A DNA stretch of 13,295 nt from an uncultured Bacteroides sp. (lineage in GTDB: Bacteria > Bacteroidota > Bacteroidia > Bacteroidales > Bacteroidaceae), in NCBI GenBank assembly GCA_959606905.1, contig CAUHML010000086.1, positions 1 through 13,295 of the forward strand. Direction: 5' to 3'. The notes below the pieces were generated by a model. The model worked only from the letters and a program-made list of their open reading frames with translations, was not told where the DNA came from and did not search any database. Below are positions 1-8,272 of this stretch, in pieces. Numbering within the stretch: the stretch's first letter is position 1; each line of letters begins with the position of its first letter. Position numbers and translations under genes: made by a program.

Positions 1-82
1 TGCCCTTGTACATTCTGTAATTGAAACGGATAAATTTCTTAAGTTCTCTCTTTGTGGAGACTTTCTTGATTGTAATAGCCAT
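1..82 (-). CDS. Partial conserved protein, N-terminus only (possible GNAT-like)
   Basis: The ATG is the complement of bases 80-82, and 27 codons run open to the window edge. The visible protein starts MAITIKKVSTKRELKKFIRF and continues NYRMYKG. This lysine-rich opening, with a 'KKV.TK.ELK.FI.F...' pattern, resembles the start of a conserved Bacteroidales protein of roughly 370 residues usually annotated as a GNAT-type acetyltransferase or hypothetical protein; that comparison is from memory. There is no signal peptide, so it should be cytoplasmic. A good promoter lies 26 bases upstream of the start (108-137), which would give a leader of about 20 bases, and the polysaccharide operon is terminated before it. 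It is therefore an independent housekeeping-type neighbour rather than part of the operon. Function cannot be settled from 27 residues. Confidence 0.72.
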   Translation of the reverse strand, partial: MAITIKKVSTKRELKKFIRFNYRMYKG

Positions 83-107
83 ATCTCGTATTTATGATTT
101 GAGCAGG

Positions 108-137
108 CAAAGATACGTGATAATCTTTAAATTACAA
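108..137 (-). promoter_or_regulatory. Bacteroides-type promoter for the left-edge gene
   Basis: On the minus strand a TTG at 137-135 is followed, 19 bases later, by TATCTTTG at 115-108. This matches the Bacteroides primary-sigma consensus (TTTG or TTG near -33, TAnnTTTG near -7) in both sequence and spacing. Transcription would start near base 101, about 20 bases before the ATG at 82. It sits between the operon's terminator and the next gene, exactly where a new transcription unit needs one. Confidence 0.75.
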
Positions 138-197
138 CGCGACGGAAAGAGAAAATATAGTCTCTGGACGATTAGGGAGTGGACTGTAAATATGAAA

Positions 198-236
198 AAT
201 ACCGGAAATGATGATCATACATTCATTGCCGGTATT
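198..236 (-). terminator. Hairpin terminator ending the polysaccharide operon
   Basis: Arms 198-211 and 223-236 pair over 14 bases with a single mismatch (A206 opposite G228 on the plus strand), closing an 11-base loop. On the minus strand the stem runs straight into a T tract (complement of 195-199). It starts 23 bases after the stop of the esterase gene ending at 260, so it is well placed to end that message. On the plus strand the stem is also followed by a T-rich run (238-250), so it could terminate in both directions, although no plus-strand gene is seen here. Confidence 0.85.
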
Positions 237-259
237 CTTTTTCTGTTTTTGTAGGCCGT

Positions 260-2179
260 TTATTGGCTGATGTGTCCTTCGAAAGGCGAGGCAGGTAAAC
301 CGGCTGCGTTGTATAAGTTAGCATCATTGGGATTATCTCCCCAAGCATATCGTACAGAGACCGGTTGCTGTATTTCCTTATTCCATACTATTACTTTATT
401 GTTTTCGATTTTAGCCTGTGCCCATTGGTATTTTCCATCTGCGCCGGCAATGGCGAATCCTGATAAATAGCCATATTTATTACGAGCTACTAGTTGCTCG
501 TCACAAGCGTTAAAGGTGACCTCCAGTGCATCTCCGATTCTTTTTACCGACTGGAATATCGGGCCGGTGCAAACAATAGAGTTATATCCGTAATCATTGT
601 GGAGAGCATGCAAAGCAAGTCGTTTACCTACATCTTGTTTGTTGCGGGGATGTATGTCATTTTCTTCACCGATGTCTATAATGACGGCCTGTCCTGTATG
701 TGGTAAGGCCAGTGTCTTCGACTGTGTATCCCGCAGGTTTGCCCAATGACTTTCAGAGGGCTGCTTGGCCGGAGACATGAAGTTTGCTAATTGAACCCAA
801 TAAAATGGAAATTCGTTATTCCATCTACTTCTCCAGTCTGTAATTAAAGCCGGAAATAAATCAATGTATTCGTTGGCGCGGGCGGCATTGTTTTCTCCCT
901 GATACCAGATTACCCCTTTCATCCCCAAACCTACCAGTGGATGAATCATTGCGTTGAACAGCAAAGAAGGAAAAGCGTTAGGACCATATTCTACATAATC
1001 ATATTGTGCACTCGATACTGCAACTTTATACTTCCAATTATCACACAAAGGGAAAATTCGGTTGTTGACTTTCAGGTATACTTCATCTTTAGGACCATAT
1101 AGACCGCCTCCTCCACGATAGTCGGATATTTTAATAGTGATGGTATTCTGTTCCTTTAATACTTCTGCCGGGATCTTGTATAAACGTTTCAGGTCATATC
1201 CTACCGTTCGTCCTACTTCATGTCCGTTAACCCAGGTAATGTCATCGTCATCGATAGTACCGAGACTCAATTCTGCATCCTGTCCTAAACAGTTGGCCGG
1301 TATGGAAAACTGATAAGTAAACCATACAACTCCATCTATACCGGATAACTCTTCATTTGACCATAATGACGGAACAATATGTTCCTTCCAGTTTTCTGTA
1401 GGGGTGTTTTCTAAATACCATTTCTCTTTTTCTCCCGGTTCGTTTATGATGGCTTGTTCGAATTCTTTTTTGACTTTGTCACTGTGCTTGATGTATTCTT
1501 CGAATTCAGAAGAGCGCATACGGGCTAATGATTTTTCATATTTCGGGAAATGCTCTATCACTTCCATGCTCATCCAGGTTTCGATGTCCGTACCACCCCA
1601 TGAGGAGTTGATGAATCCGATAGGAATATTGAGTTTTTGGTATAATTCACGCGCAAAGAAATAGCCGACAGCTGAAAAATCAGAAGCGGAGGCGGGTGAA
1701 CATACTTCCCATTTACCTTTTAAGTCGGTTTTAGGAGTGTGCCCCATTTCTTGAATTACGTTGAATGAACGGATTTGAGGGTAATTGGCAGCTGCGACTT
1801 CTTCGGTAGCATGATTAGCGCTACGCAGACGAAACTCCATATTTGACTGTCCGCTACAAATCCATACTTCACCGATTAAAATATCTGTAAATGATAAAGT
1901 CTGCTTGAGGCTTTTTACATTTAGAGTATACGGTCCACCGGCTTGCATAGGAGGTAGGCTGACTGACCATTTCCCATTTTTATCGGTTCGGGTACTCTTT
2001 TGAGCATTTCCTAATGTTACGCTAATTCGCTCACCGGCACTGGCAGTTCCCCATATATTGATTGGCTTCTCACGTTGCAGCACCATGTGGTCTGAAAAGA
2101 AAGAAGGTACGGAAAGCTGTGCCATTATTTGTGATAGGACAAATAACAAGCAAACTGTTAATGATAGAAGTTTTTTCAT
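260..2179 (-). CDS. Exported sialate O-acetylesterase-like (SASA) carbohydrate esterase
   Basis: A 639-residue exported protein with a type I signal peptide (about 1-20, cleaved near IMA|QLS). It belongs to the SASA/SGNH esterase group that removes O-acetyl groups from sugars. Visible parts: an N-terminal beta-rich region (about 22-100); the nucleophile block CSGQSNME with Ser112; the block WYQGEN (425-430); and the C-terminal Asp508-x-His510 of the triad. Residues about 275-375 form an inserted galactose-binding or GH2-like jelly-roll (GTIDDDDITWVNGHEVG), which in related proteins splits the esterase fold. It is the last gene of the operon, 18 bases after the DUF5040 gene and just before the terminator. 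Despite the family name, sialic acid is unlikely to be the target, since no sialidase or sialic acid gene is near. Deacetylation of a plant or microbial polysaccharide is more likely (inference). Confidence 0.9.
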   Translation of the reverse strand: MKKLLSLTVCLLFVLSQIMAQLSVPSFFSDHMVLQREKPINIWGTASAGERISVTLGNAQKSTRTDKNGKWSVSLPPMQAGGPYTLNVKSLKQTLSFTDILIGEVWICSGQSNMEFRLRSANHATEEVAAANYPQIRSFNVIQEMGHTPKTDLKGKWEVCSPASASDFSAVGYFFARELYQKLNIPIGFINSSWGGTDIETWMSMEVIEHFPKYEKSLARMRSSEFEEYIKHSDKVKKEFEQAIINEPGEKEKWYLENTPTENWKEHIVPSLWSNEELSGIDGVVWFTYQFSIPANCLGQDAELSLGTIDDDDITWVNGHEVGRTVGYDLKRLYKIPAEVLKEQNTITIKISDYRGGGGLYGPKDEVYLKVNNRIFPLCDNWKYKVAVSSAQYDYVEYGPNAFPSLLFNAMIHPLVGLGMKGVIWYQGENNAARANEYIDLFPALITDWRSRWNNEFPFYWVQLANFMSPAKQPSESHWANLRDTQSKTLALPHTGQAVIIDIGEENDIHPRNKQDVGKRLALHALHNDYGYNSIVCTGPIFQSVKRIGDALEVTFNACDEQLVARNKYGYLSGFAIAGADGKYQWAQAKIENNKVIVWNKEIQQPVSVRYAWGDNPNDANLYNAAGLPASPFEGHISQ

Positions 2180-2197
2180 CCGATGAGTATTTGGTGA

Positions 2198-2977
2198 TTA
2201 TTCATTAATATATTCTTTGGGAAGCAATATCTTACGAAGCGTATCGGCAAAGATTGCAGCCATGCGCTGTTGAATAAATGAATGTTCTCCATGTGGCGGA
2301 TGCCATCCAAATATTTCTCCATGAGTCTCTTGTGAATCCCCAGTGTAAATTAGGCTATATTGTTTTCCTGTAACCGGATGTTTCTGGTTTTTGGAGAATC
2401 CGATGTATCTGTCGAATTCTACTACCGGGAATCCCCATTTTTCTGCCAGTTTTCGGACCGAAGTGTTGAATATCGGACGACTGTCATGCCAATGAGTACA
2501 TAAGACAATAGAAGCAGGTTTCCCATAAGGAGTGTTGTAATATCTGGATTTTGGATTGAATTTCTGGTTATAACAGTCTGATATGTAGCGCTTGATGACA
2601 TAATCATAGCAAACGGCATAGTCGGAAGCATCAAAAGGAGTTTTATAATCCTTGTAGTTCTCTTTTAAGTTTGCTTCGTTATATACGTCTTTTTCATGTA
2701 CTTGCATCAAGACAAATACATCAATGTTATCGAACTCTTCCGGGGTATAGAGAGTACCGTCCAGCATTTTATTTGCAGTGTGAGCAATAGATTCTGCACT
2801 TACAGCCCGATTGATGGGGATGGCGTGAAGGGCACGACATCCCATTTCAAACCACTTATTGTTAGGTTCGGCAAAAGATGCTCCGGATAATAAAATGGTA
2901 TAAGTGTCTTTATTTTGGGCTATTCCTGCTAAAGCGAGCAGGCAAATGAATGTGAATAAGGTGATTCTTTTGTACAT
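2198..2977 (-). CDS. Exported DUF5040 / SGNH-hydrolase-like protein
   Basis: A 259-residue protein with a type I signal peptide (about 1-20, LALAGIA|QNK), so probably periplasmic. I place it in the DUF5040 group of Bacteroidales, recalled from memory and not searched. It has an SGNH-like outline: a first beta strand ending LLSGASF, with Ser34 where the Ser of the usual GDS block would be; a PINRAVSAES segment after the next helix, like block II; VLMQVHEKD where GxND would be; and WHPPHGEH near the C-terminus followed by a helix with QRMA, like the block with the catalytic His (His226 candidate). The canonical GDS, GxND and DxxH motifs are each altered, so activity is uncertain. It starts 2 bases after the GH78 stop and sits next to a second esterase. 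That suggests translational coupling and a role in removing acyl groups (inference). Confidence 0.75.
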   Translation of the reverse strand: MYKRITLFTFICLLALAGIAQNKDTYTILLSGASFAEPNNKWFEMGCRALHAIPINRAVSAESIAHTANKMLDGTLYTPEEFDNIDVFVLMQVHEKDVYNEANLKENYKDYKTPFDASDYAVCYDYVIKRYISDCYNQKFNPKSRYYNTPYGKPASIVLCTHWHDSRPIFNTSVRKLAEKWGFPVVEFDRYIGFSKNQKHPVTGKQYSLIYTGDSQETHGEIFGWHPPHGEHSFIQQRMAAIFADTLRKILLPKEYINE

Positions 2978-2979
2978 AG

Positions 2980-5646
2980 TTATCGTTGATTGATTAATTG
3001 GTGAATAAAATCAAGTTCAAGTGAATGTTTTCCGGCTTGTAAAGTTATAGATTTTTGGGGTTCTGGCATTGTAAAAGGAACAAATGTTGCAGAAGTGCCT
3101 GCCGGAATATCGATTGTATAACGGATGCAGTCATTAGTTTGACGAACCCAGTTGATATTTAACCAGCCATAGGGAGTATTATAGCGTATGGTAAGTTCAT
3201 TCATGTCTGCCGGAAAGAAAGGTTTTAGCAAAATATGCTTGAATCCGGGATGTTTTTCATCTATCTGAATTCCTCCCAGTCCTTTGTATAGCCATGCTCC
3301 TATTTCTCCGAACATAATATGGTTATATGAGTTGTCGATAACGACATCTGTCCGCCAATTTTCATGTAGAGTTGTAGCACCTTGTTTGATCCAGTACCCC
3401 CAGGAAGGATAGGTGTCTTGTGATGCGACTTTGTAAGCTGTTTCCGCATATCCGTTATCTGACAGGGCGGAAAGTAGGGCCTTGCTTCCTAATAAACCGA
3501 CGTCCAGATGATAATCGTCTTTTTCTACCAATTCATGTAGTCTGGCAGCAACTTTCTTTTTATCTTCTTCCGGAACGATTCCCCAGTATAATGGCATGGC
3601 AAGTTCTGTCTGTGTTCCCTCTGCATATATTCCTGTTTCCTTATTGAGAAAACTGGTGTTGATAGCCTCTTTTATTTTTTGTGCCAGCGTGTTATAATAG
3701 GAGGCATCTTCGGCATATCCGAAAAGTCTGGCTGCTTTGGCTAGAATACAGACGTCCGTATAATAATAGATAGAGGAAGTCAAGGTTATATTGCTTTTTG
3801 AGCGTACAGGTACCCAGTCGCCCAGTCCCCAGTCTGTAAGATGATTGGTTGATATGGATTCTATATAGGAGACATATTTTTTGATTGGTCCGTACATGCG
3901 GCGGAGTAATGTGGTATCTCCGTAAAATCGATAAATTTCCCAGGGGATAATGGCGACAGCACTCGTCCAGTCGACCCCGTTGGCCCAATCATAGCCCCAT
4001 ACAGAAGTTGGGATGATACATGGGAGGACTCCGTTGTCTTTTTGTTCATCACAAAAGTCGTTCATCCATTTCTCATATATAGAGATACCATCGAAATTGT
4101 ATAATCCTGTTTCTATGGCAATATGTGCATCTCCTGTCCAGCCATTCTTTTCCCGTTGAGGGCAGTCAGTCGGGTAACCGAACAAGTTGGCTAAATAGGA
4201 ACTGTTAGTGGCTTTCCATATTTTGTTTAGCAGATCGGATGACGAAGACCAGTAGCCGATGATCGGAACATCACTGTGCATTTCTACTGCAATAAGATTT
4301 TCGTCGGATAATTGAATGGGGGCAGATGATGAGACTTCTACAAACTGAAAACCTTTGTAGTTGAATTTGGGCATGAATCTATCTTGCTTTCCGCTAAGTA
4401 TGACGATGTCTGTTTGAAAAGGATCGCTGTCGTCTGTCGGCCGGTAGTGATAATCTATATTTGCCATGTTTACCATACCGTTTTTGTCTAAAAGTTCCCC
4501 ATGTTTCAGGCGCAGTTTTGTTCCTTTTTTTCCTTTCACTTTTAGCTCGGTGACACCTGCAATGTTTTGGGGGAAATGATAGACGTAGCAGCTGTCATTT
4601 ATTTTTTTACATTGAGTTGCTGTATAGCGGGCCGTTTCACGAATCGGATGCATAACTTGTGATTTGATCGTTTCCGTAGGCGATTCGGTTTCTTGTGCAT
4701 GATACCATCCGGTAGCGTTGAATCCGGGGGAGTCCCAGCCTGCTAATTCTTTCTGTGCATCATAATGCTCGGCTGTATAGATGCTGTTGAAAATAACCGG
4801 GCTGTCAGTTGTTTGCCAGGTTGAGTCAGTACCCAGATATTCTGTTGTTCCATCTGTGTAACGCAGATGGAGTTGTGCTGTGAATTTAGGGCGGTTTCTC
4901 CATGAAGCCTTGTCGAAAAACCATACTGCTGTGGATTGATGATTATACCAGCCGTTCCCCAGTTGTACTCCTATTACATTTTCACCCAGAGATAGTAATG
5001 ACGTAACATCATGAGTGACTGATAGTATACGTTTGTCGAAATGTGTATACATAGGGTCCAGGAAATGATTTCCTGCCCGTTGCCCGTTGACTGAGAGCTC
5101 ATGCAGGCCTGCCGATGCAATAGTGAGTAAGGCTTGCTCGATTGTTTTGTCTAATTGGAAGCTCTTTCTATAATAGGGTGCCGGACGGTATGTGATTTCA
5201 TGTTTGTCAGTAATCCATTTCCCTTTCCAGTTGTCGGGTGATAAACATCCTGTCGTGAAGGAGGATATTGGAGAAAATGTAGTTTTCTGTTTGGAAGAGG
5301 TTTGATAGCCTATTTTCCAATAATACGTTGTATATGAATCTAATGGTTGTCCATCATAGGAGACTCTTATGGGAGCTCCTATGATGGATTTGTTCCAATA
5401 ACCGGACTGTCTGTCTGATAATTGAGTACTGTCTGTTGATAGCCATATCTCAACTCTGTTGATACTATCTTCCTCTAGTAGCGGAAGTTTCCAGGAGAGT
5501 CTGGGAGTTTGAGTATCTACTCCTACAGGAACGGGTATATTCTCACATTTTAATTCAAATGGCGTTTTTAGCTCTTGAGGTGCACATGAGAATAGGGTTG
5601 TACCCAATAGTAAATATAAATAGGACCGAATTGGAATATGAGCCAT
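2980..5646 (-). CDS. GH78 alpha-L-rhamnosidase, lipoprotein
   Basis: An 888-residue enzyme that would release alpha-linked L-rhamnose from poly- or oligosaccharides. I chose the ATG at 5646. It gives a clean lipoprotein signal, MAHIPIRSYLYLLLG then TTLFSC with the lipid Cys at 21, and leaves 25 bases after the transporter stop. The frame is open to an ATG at 5727, but that adds 27 charged residues in front of the signal and overlaps the transporter. Order of parts (from the chosen start): Fn3-like domain (about 30-135), rhamnosidase N and concanavalin-like regions (about 140-450), the (alpha/alpha)6 catalytic barrel (about 460-800), and a C-terminal beta domain. The family signature DCPQREKNGWTGD is present, with Glu499 as probable general acid. 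Glu762 in TTLHENW is the likely general base (less certain). Terminal rhamnose on the substrate is implied. Confidence 0.93.
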   Translation of the reverse strand: MAHIPIRSYLYLLLGTTLFSCAPQELKTPFELKCENIPVPVGVDTQTPRLSWKLPLLEEDSINRVEIWLSTDSTQLSDRQSGYWNKSIIGAPIRVSYDGQPLDSYTTYYWKIGYQTSSKQKTTFSPISSFTTGCLSPDNWKGKWITDKHEITYRPAPYYRKSFQLDKTIEQALLTIASAGLHELSVNGQRAGNHFLDPMYTHFDKRILSVTHDVTSLLSLGENVIGVQLGNGWYNHQSTAVWFFDKASWRNRPKFTAQLHLRYTDGTTEYLGTDSTWQTTDSPVIFNSIYTAEHYDAQKELAGWDSPGFNATGWYHAQETESPTETIKSQVMHPIRETARYTATQCKKINDSCYVYHFPQNIAGVTELKVKGKKGTKLRLKHGELLDKNGMVNMANIDYHYRPTDDSDPFQTDIVILSGKQDRFMPKFNYKGFQFVEVSSSAPIQLSDENLIAVEMHSDVPIIGYWSSSSDLLNKIWKATNSSYLANLFGYPTDCPQREKNGWTGDAHIAIETGLYNFDGISIYEKWMNDFCDEQKDNGVLPCIIPTSVWGYDWANGVDWTSAVAIIPWEIYRFYGDTTLLRRMYGPIKKYVSYIESISTNHLTDWGLGDWVPVRSKSNITLTSSIYYYTDVCILAKAARLFGYAEDASYYNTLAQKIKEAINTSFLNKETGIYAEGTQTELAMPLYWGIVPEEDKKKVAARLHELVEKDDYHLDVGLLGSKALLSALSDNGYAETAYKVASQDTYPSWGYWIKQGATTLHENWRTDVVIDNSYNHIMFGEIGAWLYKGLGGIQIDEKHPGFKHILLKPFFPADMNELTIRYNTPYGWLNINWVRQTNDCIRYTIDIPAGTSATFVPFTMPEPQKSITLQAGKHSLELDFIHQLINQR
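5350..5388. repeat. Perfect 13-base inverted repeat inside the GH78 gene
   Basis: Arms 5350-5362 and 5376-5388 are exact reverse complements (TCCATCATAGGAG and CTCCTATGATGGA) around a 13-base spacer. In the messenger this can form a long unbroken hairpin over codons 87-99 of the gene (from the 5646 start), in the N-terminal domain. No T tract follows on either side, so it is not a standard terminator. The arms are clearly visible; any function is unknown. Confidence 0.85.
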
Positions 5647-5671
5647 ATTGGTTAGTTGGTTAGTGATGAAT

Positions 5672-7066
5672 TTACTTTTTTCTTCTCTCTTCGAGTTCTG
5701 TTGATATTTCATATAATCTTTTTTCATTTAACGGATAACGTGAAATGAAGAATGCTGATAGCATGGTGGCAATTGCCGGGAAGATACTCATCATCATACA
5801 AATGCCGGTTTGAGCAAAGTCGGATTGGATTACATTTGCTTTGAAACCGAAATAGGCCAGTAGCCATCCGGTCAAAGCACCTCCGATTGTCCAACCGAAC
5901 TTTTGAGACATGGACGAAGAAGAGAATATCAGGCCGGTTGCCCGTCTTCCGGTTTTCCATTCGGAATAGTCTGATATATCTGCATACATAGACCATAATA
6001 AAGGAGAAATAATACCCGCACAGATACTTATTAAGACCTGTAAACAAAGAATTCCCCAGATAAAATCTTTAGGAAGGAAGTAGAATAAAACACTTAGAAT
6101 GGTAGCGCCAACCATTGCTACAAAATAAGTTTTCTTTTTACCGATTCTTTTGGTGAGTGATGGCACAAACATGATTCCGAGGATATTGGCGGCTTGTCCT
6201 AATACCAAGTAGATCGTGATTAGAGTAATGGCACTATTCATGAATGAGAAAGAGAATGTATCGGAGCTGTCTACATAATATTTGAAATAGAATACAGCAG
6301 AACCGTCACGAAGAGAATTGAACACTAATGCCATGATTCCTGCGCATAAAAGAATCCACCAGGGTTTGTTTCTGCCCAGATCTTTCAGATCTTCTTTCAG
6401 TGATCCTTTTTCTTCCTTTATGGGCTGCACTCTTTCTTTTGTCCATAGAAAAGTTAATAAGAACATTCCACTAGCCATAATCGCAAATACGACTGCAGCC
6501 ATCTGCCAGCCGAAAGCGATGTCAGGTATATTTTCCGTTATCTTCATTTTACTGAATATATCAACCAGTGGCTCAATGAGGAATAGTACCAGAATACTTC
6601 CTCCAAAAGCAAATGTCATGCGGTAGGAGGAGAACTCTGTGCGTACTTGTGGATTGGCAGACATTACTCCTAATAGAGATGCGTACGGAACATTGATTAA
6701 TGAATATACCATCATCATAAGGGTATATGTGGCATAGGCAAATATTATTTTGGTAGTCATGTTATCTCCAAAAGATGAGAAGGTCAGTATACCACAGATG
6801 CCGAATGGTATGGCTATCCATAGTAGGTAGGGGCGGAATTTACCCCAGCGTGAGTTTGTCCGGTCGCCTAATATTCCGACAAACGGATCGAGGAAAGTGT
6901 CCCAAATGCGTGTGATAAGGAACATTGTTCCTACCACTGCCGAAGAGATACCTACCACGTCTGTGTAGAAGAATAGCAGATACATTGTGAATAACTTCCA
7001 AAACATGGAAGAAGCAGCATCTCCTAATCCATACCCGATTTTTTCTCTTAGTTTTATGTTTTCCAT
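5672..7066 (-). CDS. GPH-family (MFS_2) sugar:cation symporter
   Basis: A 464-residue inner-membrane protein with about 12 hydrophobic segments and no cleavable signal. It belongs to the glycoside-pentoside-hexuronide:cation symporter family (relatives: melibiose MelB, YicJ, xyloside carriers), which moves glycosides with Na+ or H+. Family marks are the N-terminal GDAASSMFWK, the segment TFLDPFVGILGDRTNSRWGK (57-76) leading into FRPYLLW, and the C-terminal YADISDYSEWKTGRRATG (361-378) followed by a serine-rich stretch and QKFGWTIGG. Length is normal. It lies 10 bases after the GH130 gene. That pairing suggests it imports the disaccharide which the cytoplasmic phosphorylase cleaves, most simply beta-mannosyl-1,4-glucose. 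Substrate and coupling ion cannot be read from the sequence, and transport of released rhamnose or another glycoside is possible. Confidence 0.92.
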   Translation of the reverse strand: MENIKLREKIGYGLGDAASSMFWKLFTMYLLFFYTDVVGISSAVVGTMFLITRIWDTFLDPFVGILGDRTNSRWGKFRPYLLWIAIPFGICGILTFSSFGDNMTTKIIFAYATYTLMMMVYSLINVPYASLLGVMSANPQVRTEFSSYRMTFAFGGSILVLFLIEPLVDIFSKMKITENIPDIAFGWQMAAVVFAIMASGMFLLTFLWTKERVQPIKEEKGSLKEDLKDLGRNKPWWILLCAGIMALVFNSLRDGSAVFYFKYYVDSSDTFSFSFMNSAITLITIYLVLGQAANILGIMFVPSLTKRIGKKKTYFVAMVGATILSVLFYFLPKDFIWGILCLQVLISICAGIISPLLWSMYADISDYSEWKTGRRATGLIFSSSSMSQKFGWTIGGALTGWLLAYFGFKANVIQSDFAQTGICMMMSIFPAIATMLSAFFISRYPLNEKRLYEISTELEERRKK

Positions 7067-7076
7067 GGTGATGTAT

Positions 7077-8246
7077 TTATTGTTTCAGGTATTGTTTATT
7101 GTGGTTTACCATAGTAATGATCCGCTTCACAGATTCTATAGAACGGAAACCGTCGGTTGGTGTGTGCAGACAATAATCTACAAGCTGGCTTACTGTTGAT
7201 TCGGCTACATGAAGACGGGTGTCCGAAGACGCATAATAGATATAAATTTTTCCGTTATCATCTTCAATCCATCCGTTTGAGAATAATACATTCGATACAT
7301 CACCGATTCTTTCTTCTCCTATAGGGGCCATGAAATAACCTGCAGGTTCAGCTATAATTTCTGTCGGATCTTCTAAAGAAGTCATGTATAAGTATAATAC
7401 ATAGCGTAATCCGGCTGCGCATCCTCTTACACCATGTGCTAAATGTAACCATCCTTGTGGAGTTTTAATGGGGTGTGGCCCTTCTCCATTTTTTACCTCC
7501 TTGATCGTATGATAAAACCGTTTATTGATGATTTTTTCCTCTTTTATTTCGGCATGACAGATGTCATCTATGAGTGCCCATCCGATACCTCCTCCATTGC
7601 CGGCGTCAATAAAACCATCTTGAGGGCGGGTATACAGGGCATACTTCCCATTCACAAATTCCGGATGAAGCACTACGTTACGTTGCTGGCTCGGAGATTT
7701 CAGATCCGGCAAGCGTTGCCATGTTTTTAGGTCTTTTGTTCGTGCAATACCTGCAACGGCTACTGCGGAAGATAAATCACCGGCTGGAGCGTTTGTATCT
7801 TTGCGTTCCGCACAAAAAATGCCATAAATCCATCCATCTTCATGTGCGGTCAGGCGCATATCGTACATATTGGTATCAGGAATGTCTGTCTCCGGCATTT
7901 CTATCGGATAATCCCAAAAACGAAATCCGTCTACGGGACTATTACTTTCTGCTACTGCAAAGAATGATTTTCGGTCTGCTCCTTCCACACGCGCCACAAG
8001 ATAGTATTTATGATTGATCTTGATGGCTCCCGTATTCATTACAGCGTTGATACCAATTCTTTCTTCCATGAATGGGTTTTGTTTTTCATCAAAATCATAC
8101 TTCCAGATGAGTGGTGCATGTTCTGCTGTTAATACAGGGTGGTAGTAACGTTTATATATACCGTTGCTATTGTTACATATCTCATTTTTTCGGTTGATAA
8201 GAGCTTCATAATTTTGTGTTAGCTCTTCTAATCTATTACTTTTCAT
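7077..8246 (-). CDS. GH130 4-O-beta-D-mannosyl-D-glucose phosphorylase
   Basis: A 389-residue cytoplasmic enzyme (no signal peptide) of GH130 subfamily 1. It should catalyse Man-beta-1,4-Glc + phosphate to alpha-mannose 1-phosphate + glucose (EC 2.4.1.281). It closely follows the characterised Bacteroides fragilis enzyme as I remember it, in length (about 390) and in long shared stretches: [16 protein letters not shown] (86-101), [19 protein letters not shown] with catalytic Asp129, [45 protein letters not shown], and [14 protein letters not shown]. The five-bladed beta-propeller fold is expected. It sits 26 bases after the GH140-like gene and 10 before the symporter. In mannan loci this enzyme normally works with mannobiose 2-epimerase, which is not in this window. 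The mannosylglucose may therefore come straight from the polysaccharide (inference). Confidence 0.93.
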   Translation of the reverse strand: MKSNRLEELTQNYEALINRKNEICNNSNGIYKRYYHPVLTAEHAPLIWKYDFDEKQNPFMEERIGINAVMNTGAIKINHKYYLVARVEGADRKSFFAVAESNSPVDGFRFWDYPIEMPETDIPDTNMYDMRLTAHEDGWIYGIFCAERKDTNAPAGDLSSAVAVAGIARTKDLKTWQRLPDLKSPSQQRNVVLHPEFVNGKYALYTRPQDGFIDAGNGGGIGWALIDDICHAEIKEEKIINKRFYHTIKEVKNGEGPHPIKTPQGWLHLAHGVRGCAAGLRYVLYLYMTSLEDPTEIIAEPAGYFMAPIGEERIGDVSNVLFSNGWIEDDNGKIYIYYASSDTRLHVAESTVSQLVDYCLHTPTDGFRSIESVKRIITMVNHNKQYLKQ

Positions 8247-8272
8247 ATTCTATAGTTATTTTTCTCGGTTAA

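Noticed and set aside
21..254. 77-residue plus-strand open frame
   Set aside because: It runs through the antisense of the partial left-edge gene, its promoter and the terminator hairpin. It has no recognisable domain or promoter, so it is a chance frame.
3692..4052. Overlapping minus-strand frames of 98 and 63 residues inside the GH78 gene
   Set aside because: Both are out-of-frame shadows of a well-supported catalytic domain and show no domain of their own.
5350..5388. Invertible promoter (phase-variation) site
   Set aside because: The arms enclose only 13 bases inside an intact coding region. Bacteroides invertible promoters flank a longer segment with a promoter, and no recombinase gene is near.
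5724..6047. 107-residue minus-strand frame inside the transporter gene
   Set aside because: It overlaps the GPH signature region in another frame. The transporter frame is intact and explains the sequence.
7455..8017. Plus-strand frames of 91 and 98 residues opposite the GH130 gene
   Set aside because: They are antisense to strongly conserved GH130 motifs and have low-complexity, signal-free translations.
8247..8272. Internal promoter before the GH130 gene
   Set aside because: The 26-base gap has no TAnnTTTG box at a usable distance and is too short for a full promoter outside the upstream gene.
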